From the NCBI RefSeq assembly GCF_004104355.1, contig NZ_RJLM01000018.1:1-64000 (forward strand): a DNA stretch of 64,000 nucleotides, in the 5' to 3' direction. Origin of the DNA: Photobacterium chitinilyticum (GTDB lineage Bacteria > Pseudomonadota > Gammaproteobacteria > Enterobacterales > Vibrionaceae). Positions 19,201-28,795 of this stretch are shown here, one piece after another (position 1 is the first letter of the stretch; each line of letters starts with the position of its first letter). The translations under genes were made by a program, and so were the position numbers. The notes beneath the pieces were generated by a model. The model was not told the DNA's origin and did no database searches. It was given only the letters and a program-made list of their open reading frames with translations.

Positions 19201-19865
19201 GCCGGTAAATGTCCGGTTTTCATTAGCATTAGACAGCCGTTTGTCGTCGCTGGTTGATGGGAGCTACCTGCCGGACTTCGGATCCAAGTTCCTTTCTCAT
19301 ACTTTCCTAGCTCATCATAAAAACCGCCCGAAACAATAAAGGTTTCCTCGCCACCATCATGCTGATGAAGAGAAAATGAAGAATCGGGCTGCCATTTCAA
19401 TAGAACCGTCTGTTCTTTACCATAACCGTGCAAGGGCAAGGTAGATAACCTGCTATCAATCCCGGGCTGCCAAACCGCGTTGTGCGTATCTAGACGAAAC
19501 ACATCTGAGTCGTTTTCTGGAAACATATTGAGTTTGACATATAGTAGGCAGCCGCTGTTACTGCCGGGGGAGTGACAAGATCCCGGTGGATTACGGATGT
19601 AGGTGCCTGCGGGATAGCTGCCATATTCATCCTGGAAAATACCATCGATGACGAATATTTCTTCTCCGTTGGGGTGAAAGTGAGCAGAAAAGTGGGTGCT
19701 AGGATCGTAGCGAACCAAACTGGTTACCTGGCCGCTTTCAGCCGCTTCTCGTTCCAGTGGAATCCGCCAGACTCCGGGGGACGGAGAGGCTAGCCATTGC
19801 TGTTCCGCGGTATCAACCACAACGCGTTGATGCCGATCCATATTGAATGAAGATAGTGGGTTCAT
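19197..19865 (-). CDS. Tandem cupin protein, ChrR-like
   Basis: 222 residues with two cupin repeats. First: THFSAHFHPNGEEIFVIDGIFQDEYGSYPAGTYIRNPPGS; second: SSFSLHQHDGGEETFIVSGGFYDELGKYEKGTWIRSPAGS. Both have the H-x-H-x(3,4)-E metal-binding signature and the ChrR-type GxxxDExGxYxxGxYxRxPxGS ending. It lacks the N-terminal zinc anti-sigma domain of true ChrR, so it is probably an independent metal-binding dioxygenase-like or sensing protein. It stands alone and converges with the 160-residue gene. Confidence 0.85.
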   Translation of the reverse strand: MNPLSSFNMDRHQRVVVDTAEQQWLASPSPGVWRIPLEREAAESGQVTSLVRYDPSTHFSAHFHPNGEEIFVIDGIFQDEYGSYPAGTYIRNPPGSCHSPGSNSGCLLYVKLNMFPENDSDVFRLDTHNAVWQPGIDSRLSTLPLHGYGKEQTVLLKWQPDSSFSLHQHDGGEETFIVSGGFYDELGKYEKGTWIRSPAGSSHQPATTNGCLMLMKTGHLPA

Positions 19866-20084
19866 AGTGTTTATCTCCAGAGCCGCTCATTGTTAGTTTA
19901 TACCCTAACTAGCTTATGAAACGGAATTACTCTCAGAGGCTGAGTGATGATGTAACGAGTGGTTGCTCTGATGTATTGCTGTTGTGATATTTTTTTACAA
20001 AAGTTGCGATTTCTCATTGACCTAAAAGAAACCGCTGATTATTCTAGCTTACGTGTGTACGCTGAATTATTTTAAGGTTATAGG

Positions 20085-21209
20085 ATGACGACCAACAAAC
20101 CACCAATTATTTGGCTAAATGTGGTTATTTTTTCAGTAACATTCGCAATTGCCGCATTTGGAACCCCTATTTACGCCTATTATATCGGCTTTGACTGGGC
20201 GCAAGTCGCCTTGCTGCTAGTGGCGTTTAGCTATTGCGGTTTGTCTATCACAGCCGGATATCACCGTTTATGGTCACATAAAGCTTATGAGGCCAATGCA
20301 GTGATGCGCATTGTTTTTGCCGTAGGCGGAGCTTTTGCCCTGCAGAATAGCGTTTTGCATTGGTCATCAGATCATCGTGTTCATCATCGTCATGTTGATA
20401 ATAATGACAAAGATCCGTATTCCGCCAAAATGGGCTTTTTCTATAGCCATATAGGCTGGATGCTAAGAGAGCATCAGGCATCTCGTTATAGTGATTATTC
20501 AAATTGCCGCGATCTTCAGAAAGATAAAATTGTCATGTGGCAGCATAAACATTACGTATTGCTGGCTGTTGCTACTAATTTTGGTTTCCCGCTACTGTTT
20601 GGGTTGATCCACGGTGATATTTGGGGGGCGTTGTTGTTAGTGGGTATAGTACGTTTGGTGCTAAGCCATCACACAACATTCTTTATTAACTCTCTGGCCC
20701 ATATATGGGGTAGCCAGCCTTACACTGATAAAAATACCGCCCGGGACAATGGTTTCCTTGCGTTCCTGACGTTTGGCGAGGGCTACCACAACTATCACCA
20801 TATTTTCGAAAATGACTACCGCAATGGTATTCGCTGGTGGCAGTTCGATCCTACCAAGTGGCTGATTAAGTCGTGCTCATGGTTGGGGGCAGCCAAGAAC
20901 CTACGGACCAGTCCGGAAGACAGGATTGAGAAAGCAAGAGCAACGATGGTGCTCAAGCGGCTACAGGCTAAGCTGGCAACTGCACCAAATAGCACAGTGT
21001 GTCTAGAACTGCTTGAAGGTGAATACGAAGCTCTAATGCTGAAAATTTCCGATTACTATTCAGCCCAGAAGCGAATGATAGAGCTCAAGAAGAAGCGCTT
21101 GGTTAAGCATTATGAAAGCTTTGAGTTTGTTCAGCAGTATGCCGAGATGAAACGCCTGCTGGATGAGCAACGGAAGTCATGGAAGATGGTAACAGCACAG
21201 TATGCCTAG
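20085..21209 (+). CDS. Acyl-CoA/fatty acid delta-9-type desaturase
   Basis: 374 residues. Membrane di-iron desaturase: three histidine boxes HRLWSH (about residue 61), HRVHHRH (about 100) and HNYHH (about 241), with four transmembrane helices, the pattern of stearoyl-CoA/DesC-type enzymes that introduce a double bond into acyl chains. The C-terminal 90 residues form a charged helical extension (RLQAKLATAP ... MKRLLDEQRKSWKM), longer than the core family and probably coiled coil. Likely role is membrane-fluidity control in the cold. Monocistronic with a strong terminator. Confidence 0.92.
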   Translation: MTTNKPPIIWLNVVIFSVTFAIAAFGTPIYAYYIGFDWAQVALLLVAFSYCGLSITAGYHRLWSHKAYEANAVMRIVFAVGGAFALQNSVLHWSSDHRVHHRHVDNNDKDPYSAKMGFFYSHIGWMLREHQASRYSDYSNCRDLQKDKIVMWQHKHYVLLAVATNFGFPLLFGLIHGDIWGALLLVGIVRLVLSHHTTFFINSLAHIWGSQPYTDKNTARDNGFLAFLTFGEGYHNYHHIFENDYRNGIRWWQFDPTKWLIKSCSWLGAAKNLRTSPEDRIEKARATMVLKRLQAKLATAPNSTVCLELLEGEYEALMLKISDYYSAQKRMIELKKKRLVKHYESFEFVQQYAEMKRLLDEQRKSWKMVTAQYA

Positions 21210-21227
21210 AGGGTAACTGATCAATAC

Positions 21228-21255
21228 AAGGCGGGGTAAGCGATTACCCCGCCTT
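21228..21255 (+). terminator. Rho-independent terminator of the desaturase gene
   Basis: 12-bp perfect stem AAGGCGGGGTAA / TTACCCCGCCTT with a GCGA loop and a T-rich tail. Confidence 0.92.
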
Positions 21256-21435
21256 TTTTATTTGACGTAATGATGACGTAGCGTTCAGGAAAGGCAGGTA
21301 GAATCAGAGGCTAAGAATTGGGAGCTTCTGTTACCGAAAAAGTTGTATTGTCTTATTCATAAGAATAAGGCCGTAGAAATATGATGACATTCCCATGTTT
21401 GCCATACTAAATAGTACTCAGATGGAGGTGTTTTT

Positions 21436-22350
21436 GTGTTTCGCTCATTACTCTTATCACTAACTTGTCTGGTATCAGTTGCGGCCAACGCAATTGAATA
21501 CCAGCGTCCAGATGTCGATAGCAGGCTGGTAGGCACAATGGAGTATTATCAGGTTAACGAAGGCGAAAGCCTGGCTGATATTGCGAATCGATATGATGTT
21601 GGCTTCCTTGCGTTGATGGAAGCGAATAAGGGTGTTGATCCATTCTTGCCGACTCCAGGTACGCTACTGACGATCCCGACCCAGTTGATTTTACCGGATG
21701 CGAAGCGCGAGGGAATCGTGATCAATCTGGCAGAGCTTCGGCTGTATTACTTCCCGGCAGATGACGCCGAACGGATGTATGTTTTCCCGATTGGTATTGG
21801 CCGGGTGGGGCGAGAGACACCTAAAATGACAACCTCTGTTAGTCAGAAAATTGAAGCTCCGACCTGGACACCGACAGCAAACATCCGCAAAGAATATCGC
21901 GAAAAGCATGGTATTGAGTTACCGGCGGTCGTACCAGCAGGCCCGGAAAACCCGTTGGGTGAGTATGCGATGCGTCTTGCATATGGTAAGGGGCAGTACC
22001 TTATCCACGGAACAAATAAAGATTTTGGTATCGGTATGCGGGTGAGCTCTGGTTGCATTCGGATGAACCCGTGGGATATTGAATGGTTGTTTACCCAGGC
22101 ACCGAAAGGCACAGCAGTTCGAGTGATCAATCAGCCGTTGAAGAAAACTGTTGAGCCAGATGGCTCTGTATATGTTGAAGTCCACCAGCCTCTTTCTCGT
22201 TCTGAAAAGCAAGTGGGCACCCATAAAACGGTAAAAGCGTCAAAATCATTACTGGTTGAAGTTGAAGGGGATCATGAGGCTGAAGAGCGTCTAAGTTCGG
22301 CACTGGTTCTGCAAACCGGCATCCCTCAGGAACTCAAGCGAGATATTTAA
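21436..22350 (+). CDS. L,D-transpeptidase (YkuD/ErfK family) with LysM domain
   Basis: 304 residues. GTG start supported by GGAGG 8 bases upstream. Signal peptide (MFRSLLLSLTCLVSVAANA), LysM peptidoglycan-binding domain (about 37-80: YQVNEGESLADIANRYDV), then the YkuD catalytic domain with IHGTNKDFGIGMRVSSGCIRM, whose Cys is the nucleophile and His the general base. It forms 3-3 peptidoglycan cross-links or attaches Braun lipoprotein (E. coli ErfK, YbiS, YcfS, YnhG). Which acceptor it uses cannot be told. Monocistronic. Confidence 0.93.
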   Translation: MFRSLLLSLTCLVSVAANAIEYQRPDVDSRLVGTMEYYQVNEGESLADIANRYDVGFLALMEANKGVDPFLPTPGTLLTIPTQLILPDAKREGIVINLAELRLYYFPADDAERMYVFPIGIGRVGRETPKMTTSVSQKIEAPTWTPTANIRKEYREKHGIELPAVVPAGPENPLGEYAMRLAYGKGQYLIHGTNKDFGIGMRVSSGCIRMNPWDIEWLFTQAPKGTAVRVINQPLKKTVEPDGSVYVEVHQPLSRSEKQVGTHKTVKASKSLLVEVEGDHEAEERLSSALVLQTGIPQELKRDI

Positions 22351-22370
22351 TTCCGATCAAGATGACTAAC

Positions 22371-22400
22371 AAAAATCGAGAGCCTTGGCTCTCGATTTTT
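22371..22400 (+). terminator. Rho-independent terminator of the L,D-transpeptidase gene
   Basis: 14-bp arms AAAAATCGAGAGCC / GGCTCTCGATTTTT around a very short loop; T run on the plus strand. Confidence 0.85.
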
Positions 22401-22563
22401 CGTTTATGGGTACTATGGTGACAATGCCATGGTTGAACATTTGTAAAATGGCCCATTTGAGCCCCTGGCTGTTAAACATAAAGTTAGGTATAAAAATGGT
22501 GCAGAACAGTGAACGGTTGAGGTCGGAGAGGTGCAAGGCAAGGCGGAATCAAGCTGAAAGTAT

Positions 22564-22589
22564 CGAGGCTCCTGTATCAGGAAGCCTCG
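22564..22589 (-). terminator. Hairpin after the lipoprotein gene
   Basis: Arms CGAGGCT / AGCCTCG with a further CCTG-CAGG pairing in the loop, 23 bases past the lipoprotein stop on the minus strand. No clear T run, so termination is uncertain. The rest of 22401-22611 holds no gene I can support. Confidence 0.4.
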
Positions 22590-22611
22590 CGTTAGATAAA
22601 TTCGTCAGTCG

Positions 22612-23238
22612 TTATTTTGGCTTGGTAGAAATCAGACGGGTATTGATTTCAGCCAACTGCTTCGGAAGGAAGTCTAGGTTATAAAGATCAGGGTGTCGTT
22701 CATTGAACAATGCTTTGTCACGCCTATAGGCATTATTATACGTGATGACGCCGTATCCGCTAGGATACTCGATATTCCATAGCTTACTTTTTGCGACCAA
22801 GCTTGAGGTGACAAATTGGCCAATATAGGTGATTTTACCCGGCACAACCGAGAAGGTTAACCCTAGATCATTTCTGGATTTAGAGGTGATCGACTTTGTG
22901 CCATTGCTTCCCTTGAACCCGATACAGTAGAGCTCATACTCACCAGCAGGCAAAGGCAACGAAAATAGCTGGCCTTTTAGCGAGTCAGAGATGAAATCAG
23001 CGTCCGAGTTGTTATTCACCAAGGTGATAACGTCTTCATGACCTTTTTGTCTTATATACAAAGTGGTCACGAGCCCTTCACCTGAAGACGGCCAGATTGT
23101 TGTTGAGCTTATACTACCTGCCAGATAGCCCTTATTGTACTTGGTTGTTTCGCTATATTTATCTGGGATTGAAACATCTACCCCTGAACTGCAGCCAAGT
23201 AATAACGTAATGGTAAAAAAGAAAAAAATAACTCTCAT
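22612..23238 (-). CDS. Putative lipoprotein, 208 aa
   Basis: N-terminus MRVIFFFFTITLLLGCSSG carries a lipobox (LLLGC), so the mature protein is lipid-anchored; Ser-Ser after the Cys favours the outer membrane. The mature part is beta-rich (TTLYIRQKGHEDVITLV, PAGEYELYCIGF, GKITYIGQFV), reminiscent of carbohydrate-binding or DUF2846-like beta sandwiches, but no firm family. Monocistronic. Confidence 0.72.
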   Translation of the reverse strand: MRVIFFFFTITLLLGCSSGVDVSIPDKYSETTKYNKGYLAGSISSTTIWPSSGEGLVTTLYIRQKGHEDVITLVNNNSDADFISDSLKGQLFSLPLPAGEYELYCIGFKGSNGTKSITSKSRNDLGLTFSVVPGKITYIGQFVTSSLVAKSKLWNIEYPSGYGVITYNNAYRRDKALFNERHPDLYNLDFLPKQLAEINTRLISTKPK

Positions 23239-23531
23239 TTGTAACTAATCCTTGCTATCCCTATGCGGTGATCAGCATTTGGCCGCCGAACTGATATGCT
23301 ATCGCTCAGCCATGACAATATTGCCTCCATATATGCCACAATTCGCAGTATCTATCACTTACTAATTGCATTTAGGTGCTAGTAGTGACCAAATTTATGA
23401 GCAGCTGCGCGTATTCTTTGAGCAACAAGTAGAAGTTGAGCTATAACGGGGACTTAGGTTGGCGACAAATCGTCCAGATCAGCACAAGGTGTGATAGAGT
23501 GACCGTCGTTGTTTTATAATTGATAAGTATA

Positions 23532-24911
23532 ATGATATCTATTCGTTTTCCAAAGGTCTGTACACTGTTTTTTCTTGGGGATCGTGACGGTTTGGCCTTT
23601 CGTCTGTTTTCATATTTTGCAGTCATTCTGACGTTGATTTTGGTTCTGCAAAATATCGCCGAGGTTGCTTTGGTGAAGGCGTTGCTTCATGTTCCTGAAA
23701 AAATTCAAACTGAAATGTTAGCGCTTGCTGAACAGGCCGAAGTGATGATTGAAGAAGGGGATATGGATGAACTGGCCGACTGGGAGCGGGGACAACATTA
23801 CTATCTGTTTGTGCTGAACAAAGAACAACGTACGGTCAGCGGTCGTGATATGCATCCTCACTTTGAATTTAAATTAAATTTTATCCGAAAGCTGGATACC
23901 ACTTTCGAGAATCGAGTTAATCAACCCGTTATTTCGATTCCACTACGTACTGGGCATGAGCTGGTGATCCAGTTCCCGCATGAATATCATCCGGCTCGTT
24001 ATTTTCCGTATTACTTCACCCTGATCCAAATAGCAATTGCGATTTTAATCTTAAGTGTCTTCTCGTTGCTACTTGCCCGTTATTTGCAACAACCATTGAA
24101 TAAGCTTCAGAGTGCCAGCAACCGATTGGCTGAAGGCGATTTTAATGTCCGTGTCAGCCATGAGGTTGATGACAGCGTCACAGAGTTTGGTCAGTTAGCC
24201 AAATCATTCGATTATATGACCCAGAGAATTCATGGCTTAGCTCAAAAACAGAAACAATTGATCCGAGATGTCTCTCATGAGCTGAAAACACCGCTGGCCC
24301 GACATAATCTTGCTCTGCATTTATTACGTCGAAAACTTCCTGAAGAAAATCAGCATCTGCTTGATCGCTTAGAGCGAGAATCTGATGAAATGAATGATCT
24401 GGTTACTGAAATTTTGGATTACAGCCAGCTGGAAAATGCCAGCTACTCTGTCTGTCTTGTACCGATCCAGCTGGAAACGGTGTGTCATCACCTTGTATTG
24501 GAGATGAGGGATAACTTAAGGCCCAAACAGAGATTGGAATGTGATTTGGAGTGCTCGACTCTGATGGCAATGGCTGACAACCGTTTGCTGCTGCGGGCAA
24601 TAAAGAATTTGCTGGGTAATGCAATTAAGTATGCCGGCGAGCAAGCAGTGATAGCTCTGTCGGTAAACAATGCCAATGGGTGGGTGCAGCTGGTGGTTGA
24701 AGACAATGGCCCAGGGATCCCGGAGCAGCACTTCAAGCAAATATTTGATCCCTTTACACGTTTAGAGGCGGCGAGAGACAAACAGTCTGGTGGCTATGGG
24801 CTTGGACTTGCAATCGTTAAAGAGGCAATGACGGTGATGAAAGGTCATGTCAGGGCTGAAAATCGCCCGGAAGGAGGGTTGCGAATTAGCTTGCTGTTTC
24901 GTGCTTCATAA
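23532..24911 (+). CDS. Sensor histidine kinase (HAMP-HisKA-HATPase), orphan
   Basis: About 459 residues from the ATG at 23532; a TTG four codons earlier is possible. TM1 (about 24-45), a periplasmic domain of about 110 residues, TM2 (about 155-175), HAMP (RYLQQPLNKLQSASNRLAEGDFNV), H-box DVSHELKTPLARHNLAL with the phospho-accepting His (about 245), N-box LLGNAIKYA, G1 EDNGPGIP and G2 GGYGLGLAIV. It resembles CpxA/RstB-type kinases. No response regulator lies on either side, so its partner is elsewhere. Periplasmic signal unknown. Confidence 0.9.
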   Translation: MISIRFPKVCTLFFLGDRDGLAFRLFSYFAVILTLILVLQNIAEVALVKALLHVPEKIQTEMLALAEQAEVMIEEGDMDELADWERGQHYYLFVLNKEQRTVSGRDMHPHFEFKLNFIRKLDTTFENRVNQPVISIPLRTGHELVIQFPHEYHPARYFPYYFTLIQIAIAILILSVFSLLLARYLQQPLNKLQSASNRLAEGDFNVRVSHEVDDSVTEFGQLAKSFDYMTQRIHGLAQKQKQLIRDVSHELKTPLARHNLALHLLRRKLPEENQHLLDRLERESDEMNDLVTEILDYSQLENASYSVCLVPIQLETVCHHLVLEMRDNLRPKQRLECDLECSTLMAMADNRLLLRAIKNLLGNAIKYAGEQAVIALSVNNANGWVQLVVEDNGPGIPEQHFKQIFDPFTRLEAARDKQSGGYGLGLAIVKEAMTVMKGHVRAENRPEGGLRISLLFRAS

Positions 24912-24930
24912 AGGGGGGGAGTATCGAGGC

Positions 24931-24963
24931 TATCAGCCTATTTATATAAAAAGTAGGCTGATA
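24931..24963. terminator. Hairpin between convergent genes
   Basis: 10-bp arms TATCAGCCTA / TAGGCTGATA with an A/T-rich 13-base loop, between the kinase and the convergent 147-residue gene. Confidence 0.5.
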
Positions 24964-25004
24964 TATTCAAGATTACTAACGGGATATTTGTCGTAATTTC
25001 GCCG

Positions 25005-25448
25005 TTATTTACGCGGCTTTTGTACGTCAATGATATTCTTGAATTTATTGGCCTTGCTAAGCAGGTAGTCTACATCAGGTGGGAAATCCTTGTTAGACTT
25101 GGCATGCTTCATCATATCGAATACGGTAAATTCCGTCAGAACGGCATACTGATATGATGTAAAATCACCTTCAGCCTGAAGGGTCGGATCAAAATAGCTA
25201 TCACCTTTACGAATAATTGCGTGATCGACAATAATAGGGTCTTCACAGCGATAGCCTAATACATAACGCTCACCTTTACCGTAGATGACATTCATGTAGC
25301 TGTTGTAGAAACACTCGCCCTCTTTGGCTGTGCAGCTTTCCAGTAGCTCTTCATCCATTGCAGATACCGTAACAATTCGGATGTTATCAGCTTTGTAGTT
25401 TAGCTCTGTCAGCTGGCGACGCACTTCGTCTAGGTTTACTTCAGTCAC
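25005..25448 (-). CDS. Hypothetical protein, 147 aa
   Basis: Soluble, no signal peptide. Contains TAKEGECFYNSYMNVIYG and LGYRCEDPIIVDHAIIRKGDSYFDPTLQA, where a Cys, the AxI...H and Asp spacing (C-F-Y-N ... H-A-I ... D-P) resembles a papain/transglutaminase-like Cys-His-Asp arrangement. That reading is my inference; the protein is short for such an enzyme and no family is recognised. Divergent from the siderophore receptor, sharing the region with the Fur box. Confidence 0.55.
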   Translation of the reverse strand: MTEVNLDEVRRQLTELNYKADNIRIVTVSAMDEELLESCTAKEGECFYNSYMNVIYGKGERYVLGYRCEDPIIVDHAIIRKGDSYFDPTLQAEGDFTSYQYAVLTEFTVFDMMKHAKSNKDFPPDVDYLLSKANKFKNIIDVQKPRK

Positions 25449-25600
25449 TTTTCATTCCGCAGAAATCAATAAAATCGGCGGCATTATACCGATGATTTGA
25501 CTAAATATCACTTCAGCCAAGATATTCACTTAGGTATCCGTTCAGATATCCATTCAAGGTATCTCGTTTGTGAATGCAAAGAATGTAAATTAACTGCAAA

Positions 25601-25615
25601 TGGTAATGGTTATCA
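25601..25615 (+). promoter_or_regulatory. Candidate Fur box upstream of the siderophore receptor
   Basis: TGGTAATGGTTATCA matches the 7-1-7 Fur consensus TGATAATnATTATCA at 12 of 14 defined positions. It lies about 120 bases before the receptor start, so iron-repressed transcription is expected. It also lies upstream of the divergent 147-residue gene. Confidence 0.65.
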
Positions 25616-25735
25616 CTTATATTTCACTCCGTATTTTGCAGCAGCGCCTAACCGCGTACGTGGGTACTTTAAAGCCTTTGGACAATCAAAATAAATCAAG
25701 GGCAGGGTACCTCATATTATTTGGAGTAACGGAAT

Positions 25736-27829
25736 ATGTTTTCTAAAAGTCAGCTGACTTTATTGATTGGTGCCATTCTTGCCGCACCTATTGCTCAAGC
25801 CCAGACGCACACCCAGGTAACAGATGTTGATGAACACATGGTTGTTACTGGCCGTGACTACGGATACAAGGCCGATACCAATACCAGCGCGATGCGGATT
25901 GAGGCGAGTCAGCTGGAGACTCCGGGACAAGTCGCCATCATTGACGAGCAGCTGATCGAAGAGCAGCGTGCCAGTACGCTGGGTGACGTGCTAAAGAATG
26001 ATTCCAGTGTGTCAGAAGGTGGCAAGGGCCGTAACCGTGAGACATTCAAACTTCGTGGTTTTGATCTGAGTAGCGGCGATAGTTTCCTGCGTGATGGCAA
26101 GCAGCATTGGTCGCACTACCGCCAGCCAATTGAGCTACTGGAGCGTGTAGAAGTACTGAAAGGCCCAGCAGGTCTTCTTTACGGTAAATCTGCACCGGGC
26201 GGTCTTGTTAATATGGTCTCCAAGAAGCCAACATTCGATACTCAGGTAAATGTTAGCCAGGATATCGGTTCAAACAATGCGTCTCGTACCGTTGCTGATG
26301 TCAGTGGCTCGTTGAACGATGCCCAAACCCTGCGTGCTCGCGCTGTTGTCGCGAAGCAGAGCTATGATTCTTGGCGCCAGTATACAGACGGTAGTACACC
26401 GTCGACAGAACGTTTCGTTGGTGGTCTTTTTGTTGATTACGATGTAAATGACGATATTACATTGTCGTTCCATTACGATAAAACCAATGATCACGGTAGC
26501 GTAGATACGGGGGCCTATATTGTCGACGGTAAGCCTGTTCTGGGTGATACGCATGTCTGGGATGCGCAGTGGTCAAACATTGAAAATGATGTTGAAAATA
26601 TCGGCCTTGATGTGAATGCGCAGCTTACTGACAGCTGGCGTGTCGCGGCGGGTTATAACCATCAGGACTTTGAGCGCCGTGATATCGAAAGCTTTTCAAA
26701 GCCGGATACCTATGATGCCGCAGCGGGTACCTTTACCTACAACGGTTATGATCGCTGGGATAACTGGCAGTTCGATACTGCATATGTTGATTTTGTCGGT
26801 GAGTTTGACGCGCTGGGTGTCAGCCATCAGTTGCTGGTTGGTGCAAACTGGTTAGGTTATTACTATAAAACGCAAAGTGAATATCTGAAGGGCTATGAAG
26901 CAACCGTAGGCCAGCCAATGGATAAGCCTGCTGATCTGCATTACAGTAACGGCAAAGTCAAAGAGCCATCAGAGCGTGATGCGTATGGTATCTATTTGCA
27001 GGATATGATCACAGTCAATGACCAGTGGCAAGTACTGGCAGGACTTCGTTTTGATAAAACAGAGACCAGTGAAGACACTTATAACAATGTGTTGCCAAAA
27101 GCGGGGCTTATTTACCACCCGGTATCTAACGGTTCGATTTACCTGACCTATTCCGAGAGCTTCGAGCCTGAAGATCCGGTCGATGACGAGACAGATGTCA
27201 ACAACGGCAAAGAGCTCGATCCAGTAAAGGGTAAGTTGTATGAACTGGGTACGAAGTGGGAACTGCTAGATAATCAGCTATTCGTTTCAGGCGCAGTATT
27301 TGATATTACCCAGGAAAACAAAGTTCTGACAGAAACGGTTACTGGCATTGCTGATAAAGAGACAATTACTACGCAGGTTGGTGAGCAGAAGCACCGCGGT
27401 GCGGAGCTAAGTGCATCTGGCTTTGTTACTGATAAGCTGGCATTGAATGGCAGCATGACTTACCTTGATGCAGAGATTGTCGATCCGACGGATGCATCGA
27501 AAGATGGTAAGCGTCCAGCCGATGTACCTGAGCTATCAGCCAGTATTTGGTCTCGTTACGCAGTGACGAACAACACTGATGCTAACCTAGGGCTTATCTA
27601 TGTAGGTGACCGTTACGGTGATACGGAAAACACATATAAGAAAGACGGATATACGCGTGTAGATGCTGGCGTTGCTCATACTATTAAATATGATCAAGAC
27701 CTTGATGTTATTATGCGGTTAAACGTTGAAAATGTATTTGATACGGATTACCTAGCGGGTGGTAGCCAGACCAAAACAATTATCGGCGAAGGCCGTAACT
27801 ATATGGCAACACTACAGTTCCGTTACTAA
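25736..27829 (+). CDS. TonB-dependent siderophore receptor
   Basis: 697 residues. Signal peptide MFSKSQLTLLIGAILAAPIAQA, then the TonB box region (DEHMVVTGRDYG), plug domain (about 50-165: EASQLETPGQVAIIDEQLIEEQRASTLGDVL ... LERVEVLKGPAGLLYGKSAPGGLVNMVSKKP) and a 22-strand barrel ending GRNYMATLQFRY. The -KGPAGLLYG- and barrel pattern place it with FhuA/FhuE/FoxA-type hydroxamate receptors, though the ligand is not certain. It is energised by a TonB system; the TonB2-like operon directly downstream is the natural partner. The Fur box upstream and terminator downstream mark a separate iron-regulated unit. Confidence 0.93.
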   Translation: MFSKSQLTLLIGAILAAPIAQAQTHTQVTDVDEHMVVTGRDYGYKADTNTSAMRIEASQLETPGQVAIIDEQLIEEQRASTLGDVLKNDSSVSEGGKGRNRETFKLRGFDLSSGDSFLRDGKQHWSHYRQPIELLERVEVLKGPAGLLYGKSAPGGLVNMVSKKPTFDTQVNVSQDIGSNNASRTVADVSGSLNDAQTLRARAVVAKQSYDSWRQYTDGSTPSTERFVGGLFVDYDVNDDITLSFHYDKTNDHGSVDTGAYIVDGKPVLGDTHVWDAQWSNIENDVENIGLDVNAQLTDSWRVAAGYNHQDFERRDIESFSKPDTYDAAAGTFTYNGYDRWDNWQFDTAYVDFVGEFDALGVSHQLLVGANWLGYYYKTQSEYLKGYEATVGQPMDKPADLHYSNGKVKEPSERDAYGIYLQDMITVNDQWQVLAGLRFDKTETSEDTYNNVLPKAGLIYHPVSNGSIYLTYSESFEPEDPVDDETDVNNGKELDPVKGKLYELGTKWELLDNQLFVSGAVFDITQENKVLTETVTGIADKETITTQVGEQKHRGAELSASGFVTDKLALNGSMTYLDAEIVDPTDASKDGKRPADVPELSASIWSRYAVTNNTDANLGLIYVGDRYGDTENTYKKDGYTRVDAGVAHTIKYDQDLDVIMRLNVENVFDTDYLAGGSQTKTIIGEGRNYMATLQFRY

Positions 27830-27841
27830 TGGGATAAACCG

Positions 27842-27869
27842 AAAGGGAGAAGTTAATACTTCTCCCTTT
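27842..27869 (+). terminator. Rho-independent terminator of the receptor gene
   Basis: 11-bp stem AAAGGGAGAAG / CTTCTCCCTTT, loop extended by AGT-ACT-like pairing, short T tail. Confidence 0.85.
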
Positions 27870-27897
27870 TCCAGTATTTAATGCTGAAACCTGTTTA

Positions 27898-27916
27898 AAT
27901 GAGATTCGTTTTCAAT
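27898..27916 (+). promoter_or_regulatory. Candidate Fur box upstream of the TonB2-type operon
   Basis: AATGAGATTCGTTTTCAAT matches the Fur-type palindrome AATGAGAATCATTTTCATT at 16 of 19 positions. It lies about 115 bases before the DUF3450 start, so the whole energising operon should be induced under iron limitation together with the receptor. Confidence 0.65.
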
Positions 27917-28030
27917 TAGTATTAAGTCTCGTTACCCGGTAGTGCCGGGCATATTTGTTTTTGAAATAAGTGAAATTCACGGAGTGAATTTTTTATTTTT
28001 AGTGCATTCTCATAAGAAATAAACTGCCAG

Positions 28031-28795
28031 ATGAACGTAAAAAAAACTAGCCTCGCGCTGATAATGATCGGCCTTTGCGCAGGTGTTAATGCCGATAGTC
28101 TCGATAATGCCCGTGCGATTGAAAGCAAGATTAATACGGCATCATCACAAAGCCAGAAGAAAATCGACAAAAGTGCCGAAGCCACGTTGTCGATGATGGC
28201 TGAAATCGAACAGCTTCAGGAGGAAGTGAAAAACCTGACGGTGTATCGCGATCACTTGGCCCGTTTGGTTGATAGCCAAAATGGCGAAGCAGAAAGCCTT
28301 AACGAGCAAATAAAAGGTATTAAGGAAACCAGACAAGGCGTTGTACCTCTGATGTACAACATGATTGCTGGCCTGAAATCGATCGTTGCCAATGATAAGC
28401 CGATCCGCCGCGAACAACGCTTGTCTCGTATAGCCAAGCTTGAACTGATGATGGCGCAGGCTGATATCAGCGATGCCGAAAAATATCGCCGTATTCTTGA
28501 GTCCTATCAGATAGAGATGGATTACGGCACCAAGATGGGGATTTACCAAGGGCAGGTAGCGCTCTCTGGACAAGAAAAAATCGAAGCTGATCTGCTGTAT
28601 CTTGGTCGAATCTCACTGGTTGCACGCAGCCTAGACGGTAAGCGCTACTGGGCTTGGAATGACAGCCAAAATGATTGGCAAAATCTAGACACTCAGTTCT
28701 CTGTTGATATCGATAAGGCATACGCGATTGCCTCCAAGCAGGCGGCCCCGAGTTTAATTACCTTGCCTGTATCTGTTAACGTGGAGACTAAATAA
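28031..28795 (+). CDS. DUF3450 family protein, first gene of TonB2-type operon
   Basis: 254 residues. Signal peptide (MNVKKTSLALIMIGLCAGVNA) and a long N-terminal coiled coil (about 25-110, with MAEIEQLQEEVKNLTVYRDHLARLVDSQ), then GYQ-free helical core (EQRLSRIAKLELMMAQADISDAEKYRRILESYQIEMDYG) and a C-terminal domain with GRISLVARSLDGKRYWAW, the DUF3450 pattern. Members lie upstream of ttpC-exbB2-exbD2-tonB2 in Vibrio. It is periplasmic and probably binds or tunes the energising complex. Its stop overlaps the next start by one base. Confidence 0.85.
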   Translation: MNVKKTSLALIMIGLCAGVNADSLDNARAIESKINTASSQSQKKIDKSAEATLSMMAEIEQLQEEVKNLTVYRDHLARLVDSQNGEAESLNEQIKGIKETRQGVVPLMYNMIAGLKSIVANDKPIRREQRLSRIAKLELMMAQADISDAEKYRRILESYQIEMDYGTKMGIYQGQVALSGQEKIEADLLYLGRISLVARSLDGKRYWAWNDSQNDWQNLDTQFSVDIDKAYAIASKQAAPSLITLPVSVNVETK

